A stretch of DNA of 64,000 bases, from positions 777,802 to 841,801 of the forward strand of contig NZ_FOWP01000001.1 in the NCBI RefSeq assembly GCF_900115475.1. Direction: 5' to 3'. A program made the translations under genes and the position numbers. Position 1 is the stretch's first letter. Each line of letters starts with the position of its first letter. The notes beneath the pieces are model-generated. The model had not been told where the DNA came from. It did no database searches and saw only the letters and a program-made list of their open reading frames with translations. The stretch comes from Ectopseudomonas composti (GTDB taxonomy: Bacteria > Pseudomonadota > Gammaproteobacteria > Pseudomonadales > Pseudomonadaceae). Positions 19,747-28,402 of this stretch are shown here, piece after piece.

Positions 19747-20643
19747 ATGAATTTCAGCAACTTCGACCTCAACCTGCTGCGCGTGCTCGATGCCCTGTTG
19801 CGTGAGCAGAACGTGTCGCGCGCCGCCGAGCGCCTGTCCCTCAGCCAGCCCGCCGTGAGCAATGCACTGGGCCGCCTGCGTGAACTGCTCGACGACCCGC
19901 TGCTGGTACGCGTGGGCCGGCGCATGCAACCGACACCCCGGGCGCTGGCGCTGGAGGCGCCGATTCGCAGCGCCCTGCGCCAGCTGGAACAAAGCCTGAG
20001 CGCCGGGGAAAGCTTCGATCCCGGCGAGAGTCGCCAGCGCTTTCGCATCGCCGTCACCGACTATGTGGAGCTGGTGTGCATGCCGCGCCTGCTCGACCGC
20101 CTGAGCCAAAAAGCGCCGGGTATCGGCATCGATATTCGCCACCTCAGCCCGAGCCTGCCGATGGAGGCGCTGGACAAGGGCGAGTTGGATCTGGTGCTGG
20201 GCCGCTTCGACGAGATTCCTGCGCGCTTCGCTCGCCGTCACTGGATGAGCGAGACACTCAAGCTGGCGGCGCGCAACGACCACCCGCTACTGCAGGCGCA
20301 ACCGGACCTGGCCACCTTCCTGCGCCTGCGCCACCTCTGGGTGCATGGCGGGCAGACCCGCGGCATGGTCGACCAGTGGCTGGGCGAGCAAGGCCTGTCG
20401 CGGCAGATTCTCTACACCACGCCGAACTACCTGCAGGCCGCGCATATCGTCGCCGGTAGCGAACTGACTGCGGTGCTGCCAACCGCTCTAGCTCGGCATT
20501 TCGCCACGCTGCTGCCGCTGCAGTTATTCGAACTGCCCTTCACTCTCGGCCCCTTCCACCTGGAAGTGGTCAGCCTGGCGCAGCGCCAACGCGATGCCGC
20601 GCTGCAATGGCTGATCGAAGAAATCGTCGCAGTCGCGGAGTAG
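19747..20643 (+). CDS. LysR-family regulator of the acyl-CoA cluster (probable)
   Basis: 298 residues. DNA-binding segment MNFSNFDLNLLRVLDALLRE...LSLSQPAVSNALGRLRELL, resembling the NodD/LeuO-like subgroup that begins with 'DLNLL'. I chose the ATG at 19747 because the HTH domain begins there, although the ribosome binding site is weak. The divergent arrangement with the 3-hydroxyacyl-CoA dehydrogenase gene is the classical LysR layout, so it probably controls the leftward cluster and itself. Confidence 0.87.
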   Translation: MNFSNFDLNLLRVLDALLREQNVSRAAERLSLSQPAVSNALGRLRELLDDPLLVRVGRRMQPTPRALALEAPIRSALRQLEQSLSAGESFDPGESRQRFRIAVTDYVELVCMPRLLDRLSQKAPGIGIDIRHLSPSLPMEALDKGELDLVLGRFDEIPARFARRHWMSETLKLAARNDHPLLQAQPDLATFLRLRHLWVHGGQTRGMVDQWLGEQGLSRQILYTTPNYLQAAHIVAGSELTAVLPTALARHFATLLPLQLFELPFTLGPFHLEVVSLAQRQRDAALQWLIEEIVAVAE

Positions 20644-20647
20644 TTTT

Positions 20648-20701
20648 GTAGGGCGGGTGCAACCCGCCATTGCCGAAGCGACGGATTGCACCCGCCCTAC
20701 G
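20648..20701. repeat. Inverted REP pair, family B (REPIN-like)
   Basis: GTAGGGCGGGTGCAACCCGC and mate GATTGCACCCGCCCTAC lie between the convergent LysR and transporter genes. Confidence 0.8.
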
Positions 20702-21980
20702 CATCGGCCTGTCGGTCGGCGCGGCCGCCCAGATACCAGCCGAGCACGCCCCATAGCGCGGCGCACAGCGCCCCGACCATGGCCACCAGCCAGGCACCGT
20801 GACCGAGCATGTCCAGCCCGGCCTTGGCCCAGCCGCTGAGGGCATCACCGCCGCGATAGACCACGGTATCGATGAAGTTCTTCGCCTTGTATTTGCTCTC
20901 GGCGTCCAGCGGGGCGAAGAGCATTTCCCGCCCCGGCCGGACGAAGGCATATTCACCGATGCGGCGCACGATCATCAGCGCCGCCAGCATGGCGAAGGTC
21001 GGCGCCAGCGCCAGGCCGATAAAGCCCAAGCACACCAGCGCCGGCACGATCGACAGCAGCACGCGCACACCGAGCTTCTGCGCCACCCGACCGGTGATGA
21101 ACAACTGCGCGGCCAGGGCGCCGGCCTGCACGACGAAATCGATCACCCCGAACACCTTCACCTGCGCGGCGCGATCCGGAAACAGCTCGGCCACCAGGCG
21201 CGCCTGCTCGAAGTAGAGAAAGGTGCTGACCGAGGTCAGCAACAGGATGAACGCACCGATGCCGAGCAAGTAGCGCGAGCCGAGCATGCGCGTCAGACCG
21301 CTGAAAGGGTTGCCCGGTACCGGACGTCGTGGGCTCTCGCCGCTCACTGCCCCCGGTCTCCCGGCGCCCTGCTGTTCACGCCAAACCATCAGGTAACGCT
21401 TGAACCCCATCGCCGCCCCCAGCAGCACGGCCGCCATCAGCATCAAGCCAGACTCGCCGACGCTCCCGATCAGCAGCGTGCTCAGTAGCGGCCCACAAAG
21501 CCCACCGACGCTGGCGCCCGCCGCGATGAAGGCGAACAGCCGGCGCGCCTGGGCGCCATCGAACACGTCGGCCATCAGGCTCCAGGCCACCGAAACGACG
21601 AACAGGTTGTAGACCGAGATCCATACGTAGAACACCCGCGCCAGCCACACGCTGTCATGGTCGACGCGAAACAGCAGGACGAAGGCGAGCAGGTTGAGGC
21701 AGAAGAAACCGTACACCCAGTCGATGAAATGAATGCGCGGCACTTTCGAGTTGAGCCAGGCAAACAGCGGCACGGCCAGCAGCATGACGACGAAGGTGGC
21801 AGTGAACAGCCACTGCAGGTTGTTCACTCCGCCAGTGATGCCCATTGCCTCGCGGATCGGCCGCAACATGAAGTAGCCGGCGAACAGGCAGAAGAACAGG
21901 GCGAAGCCGGCCAGTACCGCAGCCAGTTCTTCGCCCTCGGCATTGATCGCCCGTGCCAGGCGCCGAGTGAGCGCCTGCAT
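20697..21980 (-). CDS. NTP/NDP-exchange or MFS-type membrane transporter
   Basis: 427 residues with about 12 hydrophobic segments. Features such as FALFFCLFAGYFMLRPIREAMG and the motif PGREMLFAPLDAESKYKAKNFID (quoted in part) resemble bacterial members annotated as NTP/NDP exchange (TLC-like) transporters or MFS proteins. Substrate cannot be inferred. ATG at 21980 follows the stop of the aldo/keto reductase gene by 1 nt, so they form an operon. The last coding bases overlap the arm of the neighbouring REP pair. Confidence 0.75.
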   Translation of the reverse strand: MQALTRRLARAINAEGEELAAVLAGFALFFCLFAGYFMLRPIREAMGITGGVNNLQWLFTATFVVMLLAVPLFAWLNSKVPRIHFIDWVYGFFCLNLLAFVLLFRVDHDSVWLARVFYVWISVYNLFVVSVAWSLMADVFDGAQARRLFAFIAAGASVGGLCGPLLSTLLIGSVGESGLMLMAAVLLGAAMGFKRYLMVWREQQGAGRPGAVSGESPRRPVPGNPFSGLTRMLGSRYLLGIGAFILLLTSVSTFLYFEQARLVAELFPDRAAQVKVFGVIDFVVQAGALAAQLFITGRVAQKLGVRVLLSIVPALVCLGFIGLALAPTFAMLAALMIVRRIGEYAFVRPGREMLFAPLDAESKYKAKNFIDTVVYRGGDALSGWAKAGLDMLGHGAWLVAMVGALCAALWGVLGWYLGGRADRQADA

Positions 21981-21981
21981 C

Positions 21982-22902
21982 TCAGGCAAACAGTTCGATG
22001 ATGCGCTGGCGCTGCGCCGCGTCGGGCAGACGGCCCTGGCCGGCAAGGATATTGTCGGCCATGTAGCGCGGCGTAGAGGTCGCCGGAATCACTGCGGTCA
22101 CCGCCGGGTTGGCGAGGATGAACTTGAGCATCAACTGCGCCCAGGACGTGGCGTCCAGTTCCACCGCTGCCCAGTCCGGCAGGCTTTTGCCCTTGACCCG
22201 GTCGAACAGTGCCGAGCGCTGGAACGGCCGGTTGATCAGCACCGCAATGCCCTTGTCGGCGCAGTAGGGCAACAGCTCGCGCTCGGCGTTGCGCTCACCG
22301 ATGGAGTAGTTGAACTGAACGAAATCCACCGGTTCCTTGCGCAGCACCTCAAGCAGGCGCTCATGGGCGGAATCCAGATAGTGGGTGACGCCGATGTAAC
22401 GTACCCGTCCCTGCTCTTTCAGCTCGCGCAACAGACCAAGCTGGGTACTGGTGTCCTGCAGGTTGTGCACCTGCATCAGGTCGATAGTGTCGGTGCGCAG
22501 AGCGGCGAAGCTGGCCTCGACCTGACGCTCGCCAGCAGAACGCCCGGTGGACGACACCTTGCTGGCCAAGAACAGTTTCTTGCGCATGCCGTCTTCGGCA
22601 GCCAAGGCGCCGCACACGGCCTCAGCCCGCCCGTAGCTGGGCGCGGTATCCACCAGGCTGGCGCTGCCGTTGACCAGTGCCTGCAGCACTTCACGCAAGG
22701 GTTGCAGCGCCGCCTCGGTCATCGCCACGTCATGCGTGCGCGACGTTCCCAGGCCGATCACCGGCAACTGCTCGCCGCTGCTGGGAATCGCCCGCGTCAG
22801 CAAGGTTTCGGAGGCGAAAACAGAGGACGGTAGCCAGGGCATCAGCGCGGCTAACGCCGCCAGGCTGGCGCTGCCTTGCAGGACTCGACGACGACTGGGC
22901 AT
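21982..22902 (-). CDS. Aldo/keto reductase with twin-arginine signal
   Basis: 306 residues. N-terminus MPSRRRVLQGSASLAALAAL is a twin-arginine-type export signal, ending near SSVFASE, which is unusual for this normally cytoplasmic NADPH-dependent family. Catalytic tetrad appears as Asp and Tyr in DTAPSYGRAE, Lys in LASKVSS and His in MQVHNLQD. NADPH-binding end region AVIPATSTPRYMADN. If exported, the cofactor would have to be bound before Tat transport. Coupled to the downstream transporter gene. Confidence 0.85.
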   Translation of the reverse strand: MPSRRRVLQGSASLAALAALMPWLPSSVFASETLLTRAIPSSGEQLPVIGLGTSRTHDVAMTEAALQPLREVLQALVNGSASLVDTAPSYGRAEAVCGALAAEDGMRKKLFLASKVSSTGRSAGERQVEASFAALRTDTIDLMQVHNLQDTSTQLGLLRELKEQGRVRYIGVTHYLDSAHERLLEVLRKEPVDFVQFNYSIGERNAERELLPYCADKGIAVLINRPFQRSALFDRVKGKSLPDWAAVELDATSWAQLMLKFILANPAVTAVIPATSTPRYMADNILAGQGRLPDAAQRQRIIELFA

Positions 22903-23135
22903 GGCGTGGTTCCTCGAACAGTGACCGATTGGTTATAGGCACTGACCACGCTCGAACCAAGGCGTTACATCCACTACAGGTTCGGTAGCGACCGAGAACG
23001 ACGGAGAGGAATACGCTGGAACCCGGCTATGACGGGAGCGAGAGAGAAACTGCAGCAGTTTACGGACGCAATATCCGGTAACCAAAAATGCCGCTGCGCC
23101 AGGCGGGATAACGGCGCAGCGGTCGGGAAAGCGTT
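22903..23135. other. Non-coding 233 bp upstream of the aldo/keto reductase gene
   Basis: Holds the aldo/keto reductase promoter region and, at 23084-23122, the intrinsic terminator of the 55-codon gene. Nothing else recognisable. Confidence 0.5.
23084..23122 (-). terminator. Intrinsic terminator of the 55-codon gene
   Basis: CCGCTGCGCC (23091-23100) pairs perfectly with GGCGCAGCGG (23113-23122) around a 12-nt loop. Read on the minus strand the stem is followed by CATTTTTGG, giving the U-run of a Rho-independent terminator, 13 nt after the stop codon of the small gene. Confidence 0.8.
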
Positions 23136-23303
23136 TCAGGCAGCGCGCGAAGCAGAGTCGCTGATCAGCATGCCGTGGGAGACGAGATAGCAGCGGTGAC
23201 CGTGCTGCAGGGTCAGGGGATTGCGACTGGAAATGATCCAGCCTTTGCTCAGCAGTTGCTCGATATGAGCCCGCAGAGCGGGTAGATGGCGCTGTTCCTT
23301 CAT
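23136..23303 (-). CDS. Small conserved-looking protein, 55 residues, unknown function
   Basis: An ATG at 23303 with GAGAGG seven bases upstream opens a 55-codon frame (begins MKEQRHLPALRAHIEQLL, ends ISDSASRAA) that stops just before a strong terminator. The product is basic, His-rich and without a membrane segment; the first half looks helical (LRAHIEQLLSKGW) and the middle beta-like (CYLVSHGMLI), so a small winged or wHTH-like fold is conceivable. TACAAT -10-like boxes lie upstream. I do not recognise the family. The ORF with its own ribosome site and terminator argues for a real monocistronic gene. Confidence 0.7.
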   Translation of the reverse strand: MKEQRHLPALRAHIEQLLSKGWIISSRNPLTLQHGHRCYLVSHGMLISDSASRAA

Positions 23304-23366
23304 AGCCGACCTCTCGTTGAATGGGTGCCCAGCACCCGCTGGTTCATCCGTGACACAGATCGCAAA

Positions 23367-23395
23367 ATTGTAGTGGCGCTATGCCAGGAACGTAA
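23367..23395 (-). promoter_or_regulatory. Possible promoter of the 55-codon gene
   Basis: On the minus strand TACAAT (23372-23367) follows a poor TTACGT -35 by 17 nt, predicting a leader of about 55 nt. A second TACAAT sits at 23421-23416. The -35 match is weak. Confidence 0.3.
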
Positions 23396-23446
23396 GCGGC
23401 GCAATTCTGCATTTTATTGTAGGACATTCGCTATACCCCCATGGAA

Positions 23447-24931
23447 TCAGGGCCGCGCCAGCGCCGTTCGCTGTGTGTCGTGCGGGCTGGAGAACAGCAG
23501 ATAATCGTCCTCCAGCTTGCCGTAGCGCAGCAGCGCCAAATCGAGCAGGTAGTTCTGGTGCAGCTTCCATGGCACCCGGTCGCCCTGAGCGGGGAGCAGG
23601 TGCGCCGCGCGCTCGATATAGCCTGATTGCAGGTCGAGAAAGGGCTCCTGGCGGATATCGCCTGCGCTGTCACGAGGCGTCACCTGGCGCATGCCGATGG
23701 CCTCCAGATGATTGATCAGGCGGCAGAAGTATTCGCTGGAAAGGTCGGCCTTGAGCGTCCAGCTGGCGTTGGTATAGCCCATCACCACCGCCAGGTTGGG
23801 CAAGTCGCGCAGCATGATGCCGCGATAACCCATGCTCTTCGGCGCCTCGAAGGGCGCGCCATCGACGCTCACGGCGATGCCGCCGAACAACTGCAGATAC
23901 AGGCCGGTAGCACTGACGATCACGTCGGCAGCCAGCTCTTCACCGTTTTTCAGGCGGATGCCCTGCGTGGTCAAGCGCTCGATCTCGGCGGTCACCACCT
24001 GCGCCTTGCCGTGGCGCAGCACCCGGAACAGATCACCGTCCGGCACCGCGCAGACGCGCTGGTCCCAAGGCTTGTAGCGGGGGCTGAAGTGGCGCAGATC
24101 GACGCCACCCAATTGCCGCCGCACCAAGCCCAGCAGCACCCGGCGCACCAGGTTGGGAAAACGCTTGGCCAGCTTGTAGAAGACCAGCTGCAGGGTCACG
24201 TTGCGTCCGCGTGCCAGGCGATACACCCACTTCTCGGGCAGGACGCGGCGTAGCGCATTGGACAGCGCATCGCGCTGCGGCAGGTTGATCACGTAACTGG
24301 GCGAGCGCTGCAGCATGGTGACCAGCGCCCCCTGTTCGGCCAGCGCCGGCACCAGGGTCACGGCGGTAGCACCGCTACCGATCACCAGCACGCGCTTGCC
24401 GTTGCAGTCGAAGCCCTCCGGCCACAGCTGCGGGTGAATGAACGTGCCCTGAAAATCCTCGCGGCCGACGAACTCCGGCGTGTAGCCGGCTTCGTAGCGG
24501 TAGTAGCCGGTGCACATCATCAGGAACTGGCAGCTCATGTGCAGCGGCTCGCTGTCGTCGCCGCGCTGCACCAGCAGTTGCCAGGTGGCGCTGGTACTGC
24601 ACCAATCGGCCTTGAGCACTCTGTGCCGATAGCGGATCAGTCGGTCGACACCATGCTCGGCGGCGGTCTGCTCGATGTAATGACGGATCGACGGGCCGTC
24701 AGCAATGGCCTGCGGGTCACTCCAGGGCTTGAAGTTGTAGCCCAGGGTGTACATGTCCGAGTCGGAGCGGATGCCCGGATAACGAAACAGATCCCAGGTC
24801 CCGCCCATGGCCTCGCGCCCTTCCAGAATGGCGAAGCGCTTGCCCGGGCACAGGCGCTTGAGGTGGCAGGCGGCACCGACACCGGACAGGCCAGCGCCGA
24901 TGATCAGAACATCCAGGTGTTCCACGGACAT
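23447..24931 (-). CDS. Flavin-containing monooxygenase, Baeyer-Villiger type
   Basis: 494 residues. FAD-binding IIGAGLSGVGAACHL at the N-terminus, NADPH-binding VIGSGATAVTL near the middle, and the type I Baeyer-Villiger fingerprint FxGxxxHxxxWP as FQGTFIHPQLWP. Such enzymes insert oxygen next to a ketone or oxygenate N/S atoms using NADPH and O2. Substrate unknown. ATG at 24931 preferred (MSVEHLDV); a GTG three codons earlier is possible. No partner gene (esterase, alcohol dehydrogenase) is adjacent. Confidence 0.9.
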   Translation of the reverse strand: MSVEHLDVLIIGAGLSGVGAACHLKRLCPGKRFAILEGREAMGGTWDLFRYPGIRSDSDMYTLGYNFKPWSDPQAIADGPSIRHYIEQTAAEHGVDRLIRYRHRVLKADWCSTSATWQLLVQRGDDSEPLHMSCQFLMMCTGYYRYEAGYTPEFVGREDFQGTFIHPQLWPEGFDCNGKRVLVIGSGATAVTLVPALAEQGALVTMLQRSPSYVINLPQRDALSNALRRVLPEKWVYRLARGRNVTLQLVFYKLAKRFPNLVRRVLLGLVRRQLGGVDLRHFSPRYKPWDQRVCAVPDGDLFRVLRHGKAQVVTAEIERLTTQGIRLKNGEELAADVIVSATGLYLQLFGGIAVSVDGAPFEAPKSMGYRGIMLRDLPNLAVVMGYTNASWTLKADLSSEYFCRLINHLEAIGMRQVTPRDSAGDIRQEPFLDLQSGYIERAAHLLPAQGDRVPWKLHQNYLLDLALLRYGKLEDDYLLFSSPHDTQRTALARP

Positions 24932-25039
24932 GAGACACACTCGCTAGAGATGAATGCTGAGCTTCACCCTAGTCGAGAACGCTGTCATCCGTTCTTTCGT
25001 GTGGCTAGAGTGGCTCAGGAACAACCGACGAGAGCGCTC

Positions 25040-25516
25040 ATGAACACGGCCAACTGGGAACTGCTGTCCTACATCGTCACCGTGGTGGCGTTGCCGTTCG
25101 CCATCGCCGTCTTTCTCTTCGAGCAACGCAAGGAACGGCAGAACGAGGAAGACGCCACCTGGCAGCAGGTGTCCGACGCCTACATCGACTTTCTCGAAGT
25201 GGTACTGGCCAACCCCGATCTGCGCCTGCGCAGCCAGCACGCCACGGCCGACCTCAGCGAAGAGCAGCAGGAGCGCATGCTGGTGATCTTCGACATGCTG
25301 GTCTCGCTGTTCGAGCGCGCCTACCTGCTGCTCTACGAACCGAAGATGGACGAGAAACGCCGGCGCCGCTGGCACTCCTGGGAGGATTACATGCGCGAAT
25401 GGAGTCGCCGCGAGGACTTCCGCGAGCGTCTGCCGCAATTGCTGCGCGGCGAAGATCCTGGCTTCGCAAGCTATATCCAGCAACTGGCCCGAGAAGAGGC
25501 ACAGAACGCCGAGTGA
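25040..25516 (+). CDS. Single-pass membrane protein of unknown function
   Basis: 158 residues. One N-terminal membrane helix (LLSYIVTVVALPFAIAVFLF) followed by a charged cytoplasmic domain rich in Glu, Arg and aromatic residues (RRRRWHSWEDYMREWSRR). ATG at 25040 has GAGAGC upstream; earlier in-frame codons are inside the region opposite the monooxygenase gene and lack support. Similar short membrane-anchored proteins occur across proteobacteria as hypothetical proteins. The Mla-like genes start 46 bp downstream on the same strand, so they could be co-transcribed. Confidence 0.72.
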   Translation: MNTANWELLSYIVTVVALPFAIAVFLFEQRKERQNEEDATWQQVSDAYIDFLEVVLANPDLRLRSQHATADLSEEQQERMLVIFDMLVSLFERAYLLLYEPKMDEKRRRRWHSWEDYMREWSRREDFRERLPQLLRGEDPGFASYIQQLAREEAQNAE

Positions 25517-25562
25517 ATAGCGCGACTGGCCGGATGCGCCCGTGCGGCGCTAAGCTGTGCCG

Positions 25563-26702
25563 ATGACCACTCCCTACCTGACCTTGCAGCAGACCAGCAG
25601 CACGGACGCCGCCAGCGGCTTGCGGCTGGGTGGCGACTGGACGCTGGCCCACTACAGCCAGCTCGAACCCCAGGTGCTGGCCCTGCGCGAACGCGTGAAG
25701 AGCAAGGACCCCGTCGACCTCAGCCAGCTCGCCGCCCTGGATACCGCCGGCGCCGCCCTGCTGGTGGAGCTGTTCGGCAGCGAACGCCTAAGTCAACTGA
25801 TCAAGCAGAGCGAACTCGACGAACAACGCCGCGCACTGCTGCTGACAGTGGCCGATGCCATGGCCGACAGCCAGCATGCTCAGACGCCGCCGGAGCCGTC
25901 GGTGCTGCGTGAAGTACTTGGGCACATCGGCGAAGTGGTCGAAAGCATGTGGCACCAGGGCCGCGCGTTGCTCGGGTTCATGGGCCTGACCCTGACCAGC
26001 ATGCTGGCGATACTGGTGCGGCCGACGCGCTGGCGCCTGACCTCGCTGACCGCGCATTTGGAACAATGCGGGCTCAACGCCGTGCCCATCGTCGCCCTGC
26101 TGACCTTTCTGGTGGGCGCCGTGGTGGCCTTTCTCGGCGCGACCATCCTCGCCGACTTCGGCGCCAGCATATACACGGTGAATCTGGTGGCCTTCTCCTT
26201 CCTGCGCGAATTCGGTGTGCTGCTCACTGCGATTCTCATGGCCGGCCGCACCGCAAGCGCCTTCACCGCGCAGATCGGCTCGATGAAGGCCAACGAGGAA
26301 ATCGACGCCATCCGCACCCTCGGCCTGAGCCCCATCGAACTGCTGGTGCTGCCGCGCGTTTTCGCCATGCTCATCGCCCTGCCGATATTGACCTTCATCG
26401 CCATGCTCAGCGGCATGCTCGGCGGCGCTCTGGTCTGCGCGCTGTCACTGGATATTCCGCTGGCCATGTACCTGTCGATCCTGCAGGAAAGCGACCTGCT
26501 GCGGCACTTTCTGGTCGGCCTGCTAAAGGCGCCGATCTTCGCCTTCCTGATCGCTCTGATCGGCTGCCTGGAAGGTTTCAAGGTCAGCGGCAGTGCGCAG
26601 TCGGTGGGCGAGCACACCACCTCGGCGGTGGTGCAATCGATCTTCGTGGTCATCCTGCTCGACGCCCTGGCGGCGTTGTTCCTGATGGAGATGGGCTGGT
26701 GA
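25563..26702 (+). CDS. MlaE/YrbE-type lipid ABC permease with N-terminal STAS domain
   Basis: 379 residues. The first about 120 form a STAS-like domain (VDLSQLAALDTAGAALLVEL), fused to an MlaE permease with about five to six membrane segments (MAGRTASAFTAQIGSMKANEEIDAIRTLG is the family signature region, quoted in part below 20 residues as MKANEEIDAIRTLGLSP). In the canonical Mla system the STAS protein MlaB is separate. Membrane subunit for phospholipid trafficking between inner and outer membrane. ATG at 25563 chosen; GTG at 25557 possible; no good ribosome site. Overlaps the ATPase start by 4 nt. Confidence 0.9.
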   Translation: MTTPYLTLQQTSSTDAASGLRLGGDWTLAHYSQLEPQVLALRERVKSKDPVDLSQLAALDTAGAALLVELFGSERLSQLIKQSELDEQRRALLLTVADAMADSQHAQTPPEPSVLREVLGHIGEVVESMWHQGRALLGFMGLTLTSMLAILVRPTRWRLTSLTAHLEQCGLNAVPIVALLTFLVGAVVAFLGATILADFGASIYTVNLVAFSFLREFGVLLTAILMAGRTASAFTAQIGSMKANEEIDAIRTLGLSPIELLVLPRVFAMLIALPILTFIAMLSGMLGGALVCALSLDIPLAMYLSILQESDLLRHFLVGLLKAPIFAFLIALIGCLEGFKVSGSAQSVGEHTTSAVVQSIFVVILLDALAALFLMEMGW

Positions 26703-27484
26703 GCCGGGAGACCGTCATCGAGGTACGCGACCTGAGCAATCGCTTCGGTAGTCAGGTGGTGCACGAGCACCTGGATTTCGATCTTTATCGCGGCGAGATC
26801 CTCGGCGTGGTCGGTGGCTCCGGTACCGGCAAATCCGTGCTGCTGCGCAGCATCGTCGGCCTGCGCCAACCCAATGCCGGCACCGTGCGGGTATTCGGTG
26901 AGGAGTTGCTGAGCCTGCCGGCCGAGCGGCGTTCGTTGCTGGAGCGGCGCTTCGGCGTGCTCTACCAGCGCGGCGCGCTGTTCTCCTCGCTGACCGTCAG
27001 CGAGAACATCGCCCTGCCGCTGATCGAACACGCCGGCCTGTCGCGCGCTGCAGCCGAGCGCCTGGCCAGGGTCAAGATCGCCCTCGCCGGCCTACCGCAG
27101 GACGCCGGCAGCAAGTACCCCAGCTCGCTGTCCGGCGGCATGGTCAAACGCGCCGCCCTGGCCCGCGCCCTGGCGCTCGACCCGGACATCCTGTTTCTCG
27201 ACGAACCCACCGCCGGCCTCGACCCGATTGGCGCGGCGGCCTTCGACCAATTGATCCGCACCCTCAGCGACAGCCTCGGTCTGAGTGTGTTTCTGGTGAC
27301 CCACGACCTGGACACGCTCTACAGCATCTGCGACCGGGTCGCGGTGCTGGCGCAGAAGAAGGTGCTGGTGGCCGACCGCCTGGACGTGGTGGCTGCCACC
27401 GACAACGCCTGGATTCAGGAATATTTTCACGGCCCGCGTGGACGCGCGGCTGCACAGGCCGCTGCGGCGGTAGGGAGTCAATGA
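26699..27484 (+). CDS. MlaF-type ABC transporter ATP-binding protein
   Basis: 261 residues from a GTG codon (26699) inside the GTGA overlap with the permease stop. Walker A GGSGTGKS, signature LSGGMVKR (the MlaF-type variant), Walker B ILFLDEPTAGLD and H-loop VTHD are all present. A longer open frame to 25949 is antisense-free read-through of the permease gene in another frame and is not real. Drives lipid transport with the permease and the MCE protein that follows directly. Confidence 0.93.
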   Translation: MSRETVIEVRDLSNRFGSQVVHEHLDFDLYRGEILGVVGGSGTGKSVLLRSIVGLRQPNAGTVRVFGEELLSLPAERRSLLERRFGVLYQRGALFSSLTVSENIALPLIEHAGLSRAAAERLARVKIALAGLPQDAGSKYPSSLSGGMVKRAALARALALDPDILFLDEPTAGLDPIGAAAFDQLIRTLSDSLGLSVFLVTHDLDTLYSICDRVAVLAQKKVLVADRLDVVAATDNAWIQEYFHGPRGRAAAQAAAAVGSQ

Positions 27485-28402
27485 ATGGAACCCAGAGCCC
27501 ATCATGTGCTGATCGGCCTGTTTACCGTACTCACGGTGGGCGCCGCGCTGCTGTTCGGCCTGTGGCTGAACAAGGCCGGCGCTGACCGCGCCGTTACCGA
27601 CTACGAGGTGATCTTCAACGAGGCGGTTACCGGCCTGTCGCAAGGCAGCGCCGTGCAGTACAGCGGGATCAAGGTCGGCGATGTAATCAGCCTGGGGCTC
27701 GACCCGGACGACCCGCGTACCGTGCGGGCGCGGATTCGCATCGTCGGCCAGACACCGATCAAACAGGATACCCGCGCCCGCCTGGCGATTACCGGCATCA
27801 CCGGCCTGGCGGTGATCCAGCTGCATGGCGGCAGCCCGGAAAGCCCGGCACTGGAAAGCCAGAATGGAGAACCCGGCATCATCATCGCCGACCGCTCACC
27901 TCTCTCACGGCTGATGGCCAACGGCGAAGACCTGGTGGTCAACATCACTCGCCTGCTCAACCGCGCCAACCGAATGCTCTCGCGCGAGAACGCCGAGCGC
28001 GTATCGCGCACCCTGGAGAATCTGGAGCAGGCCACCGCGGGTATCGCCGAGCAGCGCGATGAATTGGGCGAAGTCCTGCGCCACACCAGTGCCGCCACCC
28101 GTGAAGCGGCCGAGTTGATGCGCACGGCCAATGGCCTGCTCGACGGCCAGGGCAGCCAGGTACTGGCCAATGCCGAACGCCTGATGGCCTCGCTGGAACG
28201 CAGCAGCCGCAATATCGAGGAGCTACTGCAGAGCAACCGCAGCGCGCTGGACAACGGCATGCAGGGCCTCGGCGAACTGGGCCCAGCGATTGGTGAACTG
28301 CGCGACACCCTCGGCGCCCTGCGTAGCTTCTCGCGCCGCCTGGAGCAGGACCCCACCGGCTACCTGCTGCGCAACGACAGCATCAAGGAGTTCCAACCAT
28401 GA
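27485..28402 (+). CDS. MCE-domain (MlaD-like) substrate-binding protein
   Basis: 305 residues. N-terminal membrane anchor (HHVLIGLFTVLTVGAALLFG), MCE domain about residues 38-120 (GLSQGSAVQYSGIKVGDV), then a long alpha-helical C-terminal region with heptad-like Leu/Glu pattern. MCE proteins form hexameric rings or tubes that pass lipids through the periplasm. Starts directly after the ATPase stop and ends in a 4-nt overlap with the lipoprotein gene. Confidence 0.92.
   Translation: MEPRAHHVLIGLFTVLTVGAALLFGLWLNKAGADRAVTDYEVIFNEAVTGLSQGSAVQYSGIKVGDVISLGLDPDDPRTVRARIRIVGQTPIKQDTRARLAITGITGLAVIQLHGGSPESPALESQNGEPGIIIADRSPLSRLMANGEDLVVNITRLLNRANRMLSRENAERVSRTLENLEQATAGIAEQRDELGEVLRHTSAATREAAELMRTANGLLDGQGSQVLANAERLMASLERSSRNIEELLQSNRSALDNGMQGLGELGPAIGELRDTLGALRSFSRRLEQDPTGYLLRNDSIKEFQP

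Noticed and set aside
25949..26698. Extended N-terminus for the MlaF-like ATPase
   Set aside because: The extra residues are an out-of-frame reading of the permease gene; a GTG in a 4-nt overlap gives the proper ABC start.
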